A DNA stretch of 64,000 bases, from contig NZ_PPXQ01000020.1 of assembly GCF_004798585.1 (NCBI RefSeq), positions 1 to 64,000 of the forward strand, written 5' to 3'. The first letter of the stretch is position 1; each line of letters begins with the position of its first letter. The notes under the pieces were generated by a model, which saw nothing but the letters and a program-made list of their open reading frames with translations, searched no databases and was not told the DNA's origin. Positions 34,404-44,043 of this stretch are shown here, in pieces. A program made the translations under genes and the position numbers. This stretch comes from Massilia sp. Mn16-1_5 (GTDB taxonomy: Bacteria; Pseudomonadota; Gammaproteobacteria; Burkholderiales; Burkholderiaceae_D).

Positions 34404-36995
34404 GTGTTCTTCTTGACAGCTTATTGGGCCGGGCGCACATTTGAAAGCGCTGTATTTACAGCGCAATTCTTCGGGTTACCCATGCGCGGACTTTTGATCT
34501 GCCTGTTCGCATTGACCGGCGCCGCGCTTCGTTGGCAGCAAGAACAAGCTCGGCTCATCGCTGCTAAACGTCCCATCTTTGCTGAACATGATCGCACCCT
34601 GTTCCACGCGTTGTTGCGAAATTGTACGGACATCGTCTGGTTCAAGGATATCGACGGCGTCTATCAGCTATGCAGCCAGGCTGCCGCCGCCGCACTGGGT
34701 CTGTCGCCGGATTTAGTTGTCGGAAAAACCGACGCGCAACTGTTCGCTTGGGACGTTGCTCTTAAACATGCCGAAGTCGATCGCAAGGTGGTTGCCAGCG
34801 GAGACAGGCATGTTGAGGAACAGGTCATTTCAAATACAGACGGCAGCCAGATACGGGTCGTGGAAATGATCAAGAGTCCGGTAGCGCTGTCTGACGGGAC
34901 CATCGTTGGCGTACTAGGCATTGCCCGCGACATCACTGTTCGACGAACGCAGGAACGCAAGATACGCGAACAGGAAGCGCTGCTACTGGAGATGAGCACC
35001 CTGGCGCAGGTGGGGGGCTGGGAAATCGATGTAGTCGCGGACACTTTCAGATGGACTCCTGAGACAGCCCTTATTCACGAGCTGGACCCAGCTCTTCCGC
35101 TGACACTTGAGAGGTTGCTTGCCGACTACGACGAGGTTGAGCGTAAACGGATCGAAAGCGCACTTGCGCAAACGTTCGAAACGGGAACGCCAAACGACCT
35201 CGATCTGGAACTTAATCTTCCTAGCGGCGCCCATAAATGCGTGCGCGCCCATTGGCGCACTGCGATGACCGATGGCAAAGTCACGCGTGTATGGGGTATG
35301 GCGCAGGACGTGACCGAGCGGCGCAAGCTTGACGAGTCGATGCGCATGGCAGAGTTGATCTACAACACCACGCCAGACGCCATTTTAGTGACCGACGATC
35401 AGGGACATGTTGTCGACGCCAATCCAGCCTTCATGAGGCTTGTTGGACATGCGCGCGAAGACGTCATCGGCATGTTGCCGCGCCAACTCCTGGCCAATCC
35501 CGATGAAACCCGATTGCTTGAGGCGATTACGCATGCTTTAAACGAAGACGGGCACTGGGAGGGCGAGATACGCTTGCGTCATAAGGACCAGAGCTACATC
35601 GATGCCTATCTGGATATCGATATCATGCGAGACAAATCTGGCAATCAGTCCAGGCGTGCCATCCACATACGCGATCTTACTGATCAGAAGAACAAGGATG
35701 AGCTGATATGGAAGCATGCCAACTTCGACCGGCTAACCGGCTTACCGAACCGCAGTCTTAGCTTTGACCGGCTCGAGCAAGAATTGAAGAAGGCAAGGTC
35801 CGACGACGGCTGCGTCGGCGTGATGTGCATCGATTTGGACCGGTTCACCGGCATTAACGATATGCTCGGCCATGACCAAGGCGACGCGGTGCTGATTGAA
35901 ACGGCGGCCAGGCTGCGCGCCTGTGTACTGGAGACGGCAACGCTCGGTCGTTTAGGCGGCGACAGTTTCGCAGTGATCGTGGCGGGACCACGCGCCCACC
36001 TGGAACTTAATGCGGCGGCGATCGTCGATGCGCTGGCCAGACCGTTTGACGCCGGCACTGACCGGATTCATCTCTCGGCCAGCATCGGCATCACCTTGTA
36101 CCCTGACGATGCACAAGATGCACACGGCCTGATGAACGGTGCGGAGCAGGCGATGGTCCGGGCCAAGCGCGCTGGAGGCAACAGGTTCCAATATTTCGCG
36201 GCAGCGCTCCAGCAAAGCGCGCTGGCTAAGCTCAGATTAAGCAGGGACTTGAGACACGCGATAGCCGGCAACGAACTGGTCATGCATTACCAACCCATCG
36301 TCGACATGCGTACGGGGCGTATTCGCAAGGCCGAGGCGCTGATTCGCTGGCTGCCCCCCACGCATGGCTTGATCGGCCCGGCACAGTTCATTCCCTTGGC
36401 AGAAGAGTCAGGCCTGATCGTTCAGATCGGCAACTGGGTGATCGACGAGGCGATCGCCAGCGTGGCGCGCTGGCAGCGCGAACTGGGCATCGACATTGAG
36501 TTGAGTGTGAACCAATCCCCTGTCCAATTTGAGCATGGCGGAGACGTTAGCTGGATAAAGCGCCTGGCCCAGGCGGCCTTACCCGCGCATAGCATCACGG
36601 TCGAGATTACGGAAAGCATGCTGGTGAACGATTCGGACCGGATGCGAACCAACCTCAAGCTGCTGCAAGAGAACGGCGCTAAAGTGTCGTTGGACGACTT
36701 CGGGACTGGCTTCTCGGCATTATCGTACCTGAAGCTTTTTGACGTCGATTACCTGAAGATCGACAAGTCGTTCATCCATCATCTCGAAGCCAACGAAAAT
36801 GACAAAGCGCTCACGCAAGCGATCATCGATATGGCGCATAAACTGCACATCGAAACCATCGCGGAAGGCGTGGAAACCACGGCGCAGCGTGACATTCTGA
36901 CAGCATTCGGGTGTGATTACCTCCAAGGCTACCTTTATTCGCCTCCAGCGGCGCGAGAGGTTTTCGAGCAACTTCTCGAACACCAACATACCTAA
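34404..36995 (+). CDS. PAS-GGDEF-EAL cyclic-di-GMP phosphodiesterase (degenerate GGDEF)
   Basis: An 863-residue signalling protein. A short hydrophobic N-terminus (about 28-42) is followed by three PAS-like domains (ITVRRTQERKI, DVTERRKL and DLTDQKNK end each), a GGDEF domain and an EAL domain. The GGDEF signature is GGDSF (about 518-522), so cyclase activity is probably lost. The EAL domain keeps EAL (E644), NQSP, ITESM, DDFGTG, KIDKSF and ETIAEGVET, so it should cleave c-di-GMP. The start is a GTG with AGGTAAGAG upstream. The N-terminus may be clipped: it begins 96 nt from the island end and looks like the tail of a longer membrane sensor. Confidence 0.88.
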   Translation: MFFLTAYWAGRTFESAVFTAQFFGLPMRGLLICLFALTGAALRWQQEQARLIAAKRPIFAEHDRTLFHALLRNCTDIVWFKDIDGVYQLCSQAAAAALGLSPDLVVGKTDAQLFAWDVALKHAEVDRKVVASGDRHVEEQVISNTDGSQIRVVEMIKSPVALSDGTIVGVLGIARDITVRRTQERKIREQEALLLEMSTLAQVGGWEIDVVADTFRWTPETALIHELDPALPLTLERLLADYDEVERKRIESALAQTFETGTPNDLDLELNLPSGAHKCVRAHWRTAMTDGKVTRVWGMAQDVTERRKLDESMRMAELIYNTTPDAILVTDDQGHVVDANPAFMRLVGHAREDVIGMLPRQLLANPDETRLLEAITHALNEDGHWEGEIRLRHKDQSYIDAYLDIDIMRDKSGNQSRRAIHIRDLTDQKNKDELIWKHANFDRLTGLPNRSLSFDRLEQELKKARSDDGCVGVMCIDLDRFTGINDMLGHDQGDAVLIETAARLRACVLETATLGRLGGDSFAVIVAGPRAHLELNAAAIVDALARPFDAGTDRIHLSASIGITLYPDDAQDAHGLMNGAEQAMVRAKRAGGNRFQYFAAALQQSALAKLRLSRDLRHAIAGNELVMHYQPIVDMRTGRIRKAEALIRWLPPTHGLIGPAQFIPLAEESGLIVQIGNWVIDEAIASVARWQRELGIDIELSVNQSPVQFEHGGDVSWIKRLAQAALPAHSITVEITESMLVNDSDRMRTNLKLLQENGAKVSLDDFGTGFSALSYLKLFDVDYLKIDKSFIHHLEANENDKALTQAIIDMAHKLHIETIAEGVETTAQRDILTAFGCDYLQGYLYSPPAAREVFEQLLEHQHT

Positions 36996-37205
36996 ATGCC
37001 ACGCTAAACAGCATAAATGCCTATTGCCACAAAAAATGAAGGACGAATAATTCAAAATCGAACTCTTTAGTCCGGCAATTATCTTTCGCATTCACGAATA
37101 ATTTAACCCGCCAAATCACTCAGAGCCGACTCTTTCGTTAAGCAGGCACATGAGAAATACATTCACAGCCAAAAAAAAACACATACATGGATCGATGCTA
37201 AACTG

Positions 37206-37583
37206 CTAAGACCCAAGCCTTTCCAAATTGTCCATATACGCAATTATTATCTGGCGCGAACTTGATATGCAATCCAACCAGTTAGAAGTAATGGGATTGG
37301 TATTTGCTCGAGCACGGAGCAATTTCAAAGCGTCCACCACGGCAGGCTGAAAATAATCCTTTTCTAGTTGGTTTTGCTTATCCCAACCTGGTGCGACGGT
37401 GCCGCGATCGGCCGCATCTTTGAGATCTTCCTTCAGTGCGGTATAGAGCGCCCTTAACTTCATCTTTTCAAAAGGGACTATATCTGTCCGGTCAGGCAAC
37501 CGATCCATAATATCTTTAGCACGTTGCGAGAACTGATACAGCGCCAGTCGAACTGCCTCTCGTTCTTGTACAGTAGCATTCAT
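37206..37583 (-). CDS. Hypothetical protein
   Basis: A 125-residue predicted soluble, helical protein (VREAVRLALYQFSQRAKDIM-like start, then KMKLRALYTALKEDLKDAAD). It has no signal peptide or membrane segment, and I do not recognise a family. The ATG at 37583 is the only good start. It lies alone between the EAL protein and a receiver gene, in lower-GC island DNA. Real coding is likely from the length and lack of an overlapping alternative, but not certain. Confidence 0.6.
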   Translation of the reverse strand: MNATVQEREAVRLALYQFSQRAKDIMDRLPDRTDIVPFEKMKLRALYTALKEDLKDAADRGTVAPGWDKQNQLEKDYFQPAVVDALKLLRARANTNPITSNWLDCISSSRQIIIAYMDNLERLGS

Positions 37584-37792
37584 TTACTTGTAATTTTCAG
37601 GCTCTATGTCTTTTGATAAAACGATTATTCGCATCCTCTACGCTGGCTTCAGCGCACTCAGGCTCCAGAAGGATATCACAATATCCCATCAAACAAAAAC
37701 GCTCATCAACGTCGAATATTTTCCAGCAATCTTCAAATAGCATTTTTCATTGACCTGAGAATATTGCACCACATGAAACCGTCTGTGAAATC

Positions 37793-38245
37793 TCAGGCGT
37801 CAGCATGATAGCTCTCCATCGACAACGTCACATTGAGAATATCAATGTCGACGCTCCCCCTCAGTTCATGCATCTTAAAGAAAATACCCTTTTCAAGATA
37901 ACTTAGCAGTATCTTTATATCCATTGGCTTAACGAGATAAGAGCAGAAGCCGGCCAGACGGGCTCGCTCGATCCATTTTTCTTGACTCCACCCACTTACC
38001 GCCACCAACACAATCTCATCGGAATCAGCACGATTTCTAACCGCATCGGCAACGGCAAACCCATCCACGTCCGCCATCTCCAAGTCGACGAAAACAAGGT
38101 CTGGCTTAAAGTCATTTAACATCGTTAAAGCAGCACTGCCTCCTGGAGCTCCGCGCACATCCAATTTTGCAAACCTGAAAATTTCAACGAACAACTCAAC
38201 GTTATCTTCACAATCATCCACAAAAAGTATTTTTTCAATCTTCAT
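37793..38245 (-). CDS. Single-domain response regulator with short C-terminal tail
   Basis: A 150-residue receiver protein, MKIEKILFVDDCEDNVELFV at the start with the acidic pair, the phospho-acceptor in DLVFVDLEMADVDG, the switch serine in LVAVSGWSQEK, and KPMD near residue 106. A tail of about 35 residues has no known output domain. No kinase is adjacent on its strand, so it probably serves one of the island kinases. The ATG at 38245 is preferred over an upstream frame start. Confidence 0.85.
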   Translation of the reverse strand: MKIEKILFVDDCEDNVELFVEIFRFAKLDVRGAPGGSAALTMLNDFKPDLVFVDLEMADVDGFAVADAVRNRADSDEIVLVAVSGWSQEKWIERARLAGFCSYLVKPMDIKILLSYLEKGIFFKMHELRGSVDIDILNVTLSMESYHADA

Positions 38246-38673
38246 ATTCAAAATTTTCAGAACTGCTGAAAGTGCGAAACCTCTACTCCAAGCCAAATTA
38301 ACTTGGAAGAAACCAAATTTTTACCAGTTAGTCAACAATCGCCATTTCGCTTACCTTTTCAAACACAAAAGGGCGACCGATAAAAAATCAAACCTAAATA
38401 TGCTCCTGCAGCATAACATTTACTGAGCAGTCCCTATTGGGTAGAATTGGGGCAAGAGTTTGTAACAGGAATAAAAGATAGTTGAAGAAAGGTGGAAAGA
38501 CGTAAGCCTTCGGCATTATTACTTTTAATTGATTGCACATGAACATACTAATTTAATGCAATCGCTTCATACTGCTCTGCTAGCATCTCGTGTGCGGCAC
38601 TTATCCAAAATTTGCTAACATTTCCACCAATGTAGTTTCCGAAAATTAATGAGAATCTCTTCAGGAAGCATCT
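38246..38673. other. Intergenic, no gene recognised
   Basis: About 430 bp of AT-rich DNA between a minus-strand receiver gene and a small plus-strand gene. It should carry the divergent promoters. No repeat, RNA or operator stands out. Confidence 0.4.
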
Positions 38674-38886
38674 ATGTCATACCGTGCACGAAGGGACCAT
38701 CTAATGGCACAGAGAGTTGAAGTGGGAATCATATTCTTTGAAATGCTCGGCGAGGTGGATGCGGCCACCTATCTTCGGCAGGAAGGTGTTCCAGAGGAAA
38801 TCATTCATCGCGTGCTACACATCCCTCATCTTCGTCGTCGTTGTCAAAGTTCATCTTTACAGAATTTGATCGGCCAACGCGATTGA
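38674..38886 (+). CDS. Small hypothetical protein
   Basis: A 70-residue protein beginning MSYRARRDHLMAQRVEVG, with an acidic helical middle (FFEMLGEVDAATYLRQEGVP). The ATG has AGGAAG 8 nt upstream. The EVDAATYLRQEGVPEEIIHRVL segment could be a small binding helix pair. I do not recognise the family. Confidence 0.5.
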   Translation: MSYRARRDHLMAQRVEVGIIFFEMLGEVDAATYLRQEGVPEEIIHRVLHIPHLRRRCQSSSLQNLIGQRD

Positions 38887-39420
38887 TGAACCGAATTTTT
38901 GTCCTGTATTTGACATATAAATTCAAAAATGACGCACACATTTTCGTACTCAGACATGGGAGCGCTTTACCACCCATCTACATTATCTTAGCCGGAACAC
39001 CCTACAGCCGTTGCCACAGTTCAACAATACACTTGCTCACATCCGACGTCTTGCATTGCTACACCACATCATGTACGCTTACGCAATTTTGTCAATACAT
39101 CAGTGCTTCCGAGGCTGAGTTTTGTTGCAGACCGATTGTTTTTTTTGCAATTTCAGCAAAAATTTGGCAAATTTTACAATGACGAACAAAGCATGCTGTT
39201 CTGCGTGCTGATCAGATCACCGTTACTCTTACAAGGTGCGGTGCAAAAAAACAAGCAGTCCTCAAGGCAAAATCTCGGCCGAACTCCTGGCGTACTTCAC
39301 CGACTATTGCAAAAATGCAACTCTCCTCCGAAGGAGGAAGGTTGCGTTGGTCAGCTCTTCTGCAGCGCGACTATCAACTGTTTTGTCCTTAAGTGTTTAG
39401 CGACCGTAACGAGTGAATGA
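38887..39420. other. Intergenic with an imperfect hairpin
   Basis: About 530 bp with no convincing gene. Near 39317-39345 it holds an imperfect 13-bp hairpin (GCAACTCTCCTCC / GGAGGAAGGTTGC, 11 pairs, 3-nt loop) about 75 bp before the hybrid kinase start. The stem contains GGAGG but no T tract follows. Confidence 0.4.
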
Positions 39421-41847
39421 ATGACGACTCAGCCTTATGACCCGGATACTGTGACTTTTCTCGCCGACGGCGGCGAGATGGGCATACTCATGCGTGCACA
39501 CGATTGGGCTAATTCTCCACTTGGGGAACCCAGCACATGGCCTCAGTCATTGCGATCATTCGTCGGCCTGATATTAAATTCAAAATTCCCGATGTTTGTC
39601 GCATGGGGTACCGAACTTGCATTTCTCTATAACGATGCTTACGCTGAAATTCTTGGCGATAAACATCCTCTGGCGCTCGGTCGGCGCTTCGATGAAATCT
39701 GGTCTGAGATCTGGCATGACATTCATCCAATTGTTGAAAGTGCGATGGCTGGGCATGCTACGTACTTTGAAAATCTGCCTTTCACAATGAATCGAAAAGG
39801 GTACGATGAACAAACATGGTTCACGTTCTCATATTCGCCCCTGCGCGACGAAAATGGCACGGTTGCCGGTATGTATTGTGCTTGCACTGAAACGACGGCG
39901 CAAATGAATGCGGAGCGACTTCGGATCCAGGAGAACGAAAGTTTGCGTGACCTTTTCGAGCAGGCGCCTGGGATCATGGTTGTCTTCCGAGAACCCAGCC
40001 ACGTCTTTGAGATCGCCAATGCCGCTTACCGTCAGTTGGTTGGAAATCGTGAACTGATCGGCAAGACTGTACGGGAGGCTTTACCGGAAATCGATGGACA
40101 GGGTTTTTTCGAGATGCTCGACCGCGTGTACACCACTGGTGAACCGGTACAGGGACGTGCAGCTCCGGTTCAACTACGGCGTGCATCCGATGGAGTGTGG
40201 GAAGAGCGCTTTTGCGACTTCGTCTATCAACCAATAAAGAATACGGCAGGCAAGGTCACCGGGATATTTCTCGAAGGCAGCGATGTGACCGAAGCGGTCA
40301 AGGCCCAGTCAGTCATACGTGAAAACGAAGAGCGCTTGCGCCAACTAGCCAATACGATTCCTCACCTTGCATGGATGGCCGACGCCGATGGTTGGATTCA
40401 TTGGTATAACGACCGATGGTACGAGTACACCGGTACCACGCATGCGCAGATGCAGGGGTGGGGCTGGCAAAGCGTCCATGATCCGGACAAATTATCCGAG
40501 GTGATGGCTCAATGGACCGCGTCGATCAAGCTTGGCACGCCATTTGAAGCCACGTTCCCCTTGCGTGCCGCCAATGGCGAATATCGCACCTTCTTTACCT
40601 TGGCAGCGCCTTTACGCAACGCCGATGGAGAGATCCTTCAATGGTTTGGAACCAATACCGATGTGACAGGCATCGAGCAGGCCCAAGAGGAACTACGGGC
40701 ATCGAATCGTCGCAAGGACGAATTCCTGGCGATGCTCGCACATGAGCTGCGTAATCCCTTGGCGCCGATCAGCTCCGCAGCCGAACTACTTAAGCTTAAC
40801 GATTGCGAGGGCAACGTAGCACGACAGACGGGTGACATCATTTCGCGCCAGGTTCAGCATCTGACCGATCTGGTAGACGATTTGCTGGACGTATCGCGTG
40901 TAACCCGCGGTCTTGTCACACTTCAGAAAGAGGCCGTCGATATCAACGTTGTGCTTGACGATTCGGTCGAACAGGTACGCGCGCTCATCGATAGCAAGCG
41001 GCAGCATTTGAGCGTTTTCCCATCAAGAAAGAGTGTGCTGGTTGAGGGCGACCGGACCCGCCTGGTGCAGATTTTTGCGAACATTATCAACAACGCTGCT
41101 AAGTACACACCTGAACAGGGGTACATTGTCGTCCAATTGACTACGTTGGGTCATGAAGTCGAAGTTGTGGTTGAAGACAATGGTATCGGTATTTCACAAG
41201 ACTTGATTGCTCATATATTCGACTTGTTCACCCAAGCAGAACGTTCGCCCGACCGATCGCAGGGAGGACTTGGCCTTGGACTTGCACTTGTTAAGAGCCT
41301 GACGGAGCTACACGATGGCAGCGTCTCTGTCACTAGCGCCGGCCCGGGCCGCGGAAGTCGGTTTGCCGTTAGGTTGCCACTGGTCGAGCAAGTGGACGCC
41401 GAGCCAGCCCTGCCGAGTCAGCCATCGAACGTCGTACAGTCGAGCGACCGTTTGCGCTTGATGGTCGTTGACGATAACGTCGACGCCGCAGAGGTACTTG
41501 CGCTCCTTCTGGAAACAGTTGGGCACGACGTTGTCGTCGAACACAGCGCATTAAGAGCGCTTGCGCGTGCACGCGAACTTGCACCGCAGCTCATTTTCCT
41601 CGATATCGGCTTGCCCGACGTGGACGGCTACGAGCTGGCCCGGCGCCTGCGCGCAATGCCTGAGACGGCGCAGGCAGTCCTTGTTGCCGTTACCGGATAT
41701 GGACAAGCGCAGGATATGGAACGGACCAAGGCTGCGGGAATCGACCATCACCTGGTCAAGCCAGTCAAACTTGCGTCGATTTTGTCTTGTTTGCCCACGT
41801 TAGAGCATTTTGAGAGCAACGACGACGCGAGCGCGTCTTCCACCTGA
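39421..41847 (+). CDS. PAS hybrid histidine kinase with C-terminal receiver
   Basis: An 808-residue cytoplasmic kinase. An N-terminal PAS-like region (about 25-165, SKFPMFVAWGTELAFLYNDA) precedes two further PAS domains (about 170-300, IMVVFREPSHVFEIANAAYR, and 305-425, TIPHLAWMADADGWIHWYND). HisKA has MLAHELRNPLAPIS (H441), and the HATPase has NIINNAAKYT and GGLGLGLALV. A receiver with VVDDNVDAAEVL and acceptor D728 in LIFLDIGLPDVDGYE ends the protein. It resembles the kinase at 47990 in its N-terminal half. The sensed signal is unknown. Confidence 0.9.
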   Translation: MTTQPYDPDTVTFLADGGEMGILMRAHDWANSPLGEPSTWPQSLRSFVGLILNSKFPMFVAWGTELAFLYNDAYAEILGDKHPLALGRRFDEIWSEIWHDIHPIVESAMAGHATYFENLPFTMNRKGYDEQTWFTFSYSPLRDENGTVAGMYCACTETTAQMNAERLRIQENESLRDLFEQAPGIMVVFREPSHVFEIANAAYRQLVGNRELIGKTVREALPEIDGQGFFEMLDRVYTTGEPVQGRAAPVQLRRASDGVWEERFCDFVYQPIKNTAGKVTGIFLEGSDVTEAVKAQSVIRENEERLRQLANTIPHLAWMADADGWIHWYNDRWYEYTGTTHAQMQGWGWQSVHDPDKLSEVMAQWTASIKLGTPFEATFPLRAANGEYRTFFTLAAPLRNADGEILQWFGTNTDVTGIEQAQEELRASNRRKDEFLAMLAHELRNPLAPISSAAELLKLNDCEGNVARQTGDIISRQVQHLTDLVDDLLDVSRVTRGLVTLQKEAVDINVVLDDSVEQVRALIDSKRQHLSVFPSRKSVLVEGDRTRLVQIFANIINNAAKYTPEQGYIVVQLTTLGHEVEVVVEDNGIGISQDLIAHIFDLFTQAERSPDRSQGGLGLGLALVKSLTELHDGSVSVTSAGPGRGSRFAVRLPLVEQVDAEPALPSQPSNVVQSSDRLRLMVVDDNVDAAEVLALLLETVGHDVVVEHSALRALARARELAPQLIFLDIGLPDVDGYELARRLRAMPETAQAVLVAVTGYGQAQDMERTKAAGIDHHLVKPVKLASILSCLPTLEHFESNDDASASST

Positions 41848-42071
41848 AACGACCACGGCCATGCAGCCAGGCCAACGTCTTTTACGTTTGCCTGATGCGT
41901 AATGCACGTTGCCTGCATCGTCTTGGCTGGCGCACGGCCGTTGCCGCTCGTGCGCCAGTTTTTCCTGTTTACGTTACAGCACTAAAGCGTCGATTCTCGA
42001 AGGAAGAACGCGGTATTACGAAGCGCGTATATTCCCTGCGAGGTGACCCGACAAGCTCGACGCCATGCCTT

Positions 42072-43700
42072 TTAGGCATATTGCAAAAGCGTTTTATGTG
42101 AAGGGGCGATTTCGGTTGCTTGACTATGCTCGTTACGCTTAATTTCGTTGGACGGACCGATCTGGAAGGTGTCGACAAGAGAGCCGAGTTGACGCGCCTG
42201 TTCCTGCATGGACTCAGCCGCGGCGGCGGCTTGCTCAACGAGTGCGGCATTTTGCTGCGTGACATGATCCATCTGGACAATGGCCTGGTTCACCTGTTCG
42301 ATGCCGGCACGCTGCTCATCGCTGGCCGTAGCGATTTCGCCAATCAAGCCGCTTACCCGTTTGATGCTGTCGACCACTTCATTCATCGTCGCGCCGGCCT
42401 GGTCGACCAGGCGCGTGCCAAGGTCCACCTGTCCAACCGACTCGGTAATTAAATCTTTGATGTCTTTCGCCGCCGCTGCAGAACGCTGCGCCAGGGTACG
42501 CACTTCGCCTGCCACCACGGCAAAGCCTCGTCCTTGCTCGCCAGCCCGGGCTGCCTCCACGGCCGCGTTCAACGCGAGGATATTGGTCTGGAATGCAATG
42601 CCGTCAATCACGGTGATGATGTCGGCGATCTTGCGCGAGGACGCGTTGATGGAACCCATCGTGGTCACGACGTCTGCCACAGCCGCACCGCCGCGCTCGG
42701 CTGTCTCGGACGCTTTCGTCGCCAGGTGACTTGCTTGCCGGGCATTGTCGGCATTATGCTTGACGGTTGACGTGATCTCTTCCATCGATGAGGCCGTCTC
42801 CTCCAAGGAACCTGCTTGCTGCTCGGTACGTGAGGAAAGATCCTGATTACCCGAATTGATCTCACTGGAGGCGACAGCGATCGTATTGGTGCTTTGCCTA
42901 ACGCGTGTAACGATATCGAGCAAGGACGCATTCATGTCCTTCAATGCGCTCATCAGCTGCCCCGTTTCGTCCTTCGAATGCACGTTGACGTCGGCGCTCA
43001 GGTCGCCTTTGGCAACACGCTTGGCAATACGCACAGCGTATTCCAAAGGCCCGGTGATATTGCGGGCAAGCCACAATGCGATAACGGTCGCAGCAACTGC
43101 GGCGCCTACGCCTCCCCCGGCGAGCGTCCAGCTCATCAAACTAGACAAGCTGTTGACAGTGTTGCCTCGCTCACTCATCAGAGCTGCCTCTTCGGCCTTG
43201 ATGTCGGCAAGGAGCTTGCGCATCGCGTCCATGGCCTGCTTACCCTTGCCGCTTTGTTCAAACGTCACCATCGCAGTCAAGTCGGCATCGTTTGCGTTCT
43301 TGCGCAAAGCGATACCCGGGTCGATCGCGGTATCGATCCACAGCCGCGCTAGAGCGGCCACGCGCTGCAGGCGCTCTTGCTGACGTGGATTGTCTGCCGT
43401 CAGCTTTTGAGCAGCTTCAATATGGGTAATGAATGCAGTCTTGCCAGTCGTGTATGGTTCCAATGAAGCGTCTTGGCCGGTCAAGGCGAAACCACGCTCC
43501 CCGGTTTCGATATTGAGTAGACTGGTCAAGGCCTTGTCGACTTCCCCCATGACTTGATAGGTATGAACGTTCATATCGTTGGCTGCGGCCAGACGAGAGA
43601 AACTGATGTAAGACAGACTGATTACGACAACTAAAAGGGTGACGACTGCGGCGAAACCGAGATGAAGACGCACACGGATTGATAAATCAGAAAGGCGCAT
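42072..43700 (-). CDS. Methyl-accepting chemotaxis protein
   Basis: A 542-residue transmembrane chemoreceptor. TM1 is about residues 12-32 (GFAAVVTLLVVVISLSYI). The periplasmic domain is CHASE3-like (SLLNIETGERGFALTGQD), TM2 is near 185-208, then HAMP and the MCP signalling domain with DGIAFQTNILALNAAVEAAR and the hairpin tip GFAVVAGEVRTLAQRSA. Glutamine/glutamate methylation heptads are present. The ATG giving MRLSDLSIRVRL is preferred over a TTG at 43724. No chemotaxis cluster is adjacent, so it is an orphan receptor. Confidence 0.92.
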   Translation of the reverse strand: MRLSDLSIRVRLHLGFAAVVTLLVVVISLSYISFSRLAAANDMNVHTYQVMGEVDKALTSLLNIETGERGFALTGQDASLEPYTTGKTAFITHIEAAQKLTADNPRQQERLQRVAALARLWIDTAIDPGIALRKNANDADLTAMVTFEQSGKGKQAMDAMRKLLADIKAEEAALMSERGNTVNSLSSLMSWTLAGGGVGAAVAATVIALWLARNITGPLEYAVRIAKRVAKGDLSADVNVHSKDETGQLMSALKDMNASLLDIVTRVRQSTNTIAVASSEINSGNQDLSSRTEQQAGSLEETASSMEEITSTVKHNADNARQASHLATKASETAERGGAAVADVVTTMGSINASSRKIADIITVIDGIAFQTNILALNAAVEAARAGEQGRGFAVVAGEVRTLAQRSAAAAKDIKDLITESVGQVDLGTRLVDQAGATMNEVVDSIKRVSGLIGEIATASDEQRAGIEQVNQAIVQMDHVTQQNAALVEQAAAAAESMQEQARQLGSLVDTFQIGPSNEIKRNEHSQATEIAPSHKTLLQYA

Positions 43701-43912
43701 AATGAACGGACGAGAGTCGGACAAGAGTGATATTTACCGGAGCGGCACGGCGCCCCCGCTGAGTAATTTCCAAGTGGAAATATACACCCACGTCTTTAGC
43801 TTTCGCTGCATTTTCGACAGATCCGTCAGCTTCTTGCCACAGCTACTAGTAATTTAGCAATGTAAATTGCGAAAAATTGTCAAGCTTATAGTGGATGGAA
43901 AACAAACTTGGC

Positions 43913-43941
43913 AAAAAAAGGGCTCCACCGGGGTGGAGCCC
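43913..43941 (-). terminator. Terminator after the sensor kinase, in the gap before the MCP gene
   Basis: A 10-bp stem (GGGCTCCACC and its complement, 2-nt loop) is followed on the minus strand by seven T residues. It lies 103 nt downstream of the kinase stop. The rest of the 343-bp gap 43701-44043 shows no gene. Confidence 0.85.
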
Positions 43942-44043
43942 AACTTGCCGATGTACACCTGGCTACGATAGACAATCAAAGGATACAGGTCATGCTGGGA
44001 CGATTGCAACGCACCTGTAGCTTCTTTACATTACAAGGTGTTG

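Noticed and set aside
38841..39182. A 113-codon plus-strand frame overlapping the 70-residue gene
   Set aside because: It overlaps the small gene with the better ribosome-binding site, and its sequence looks like random AT-rich translation.
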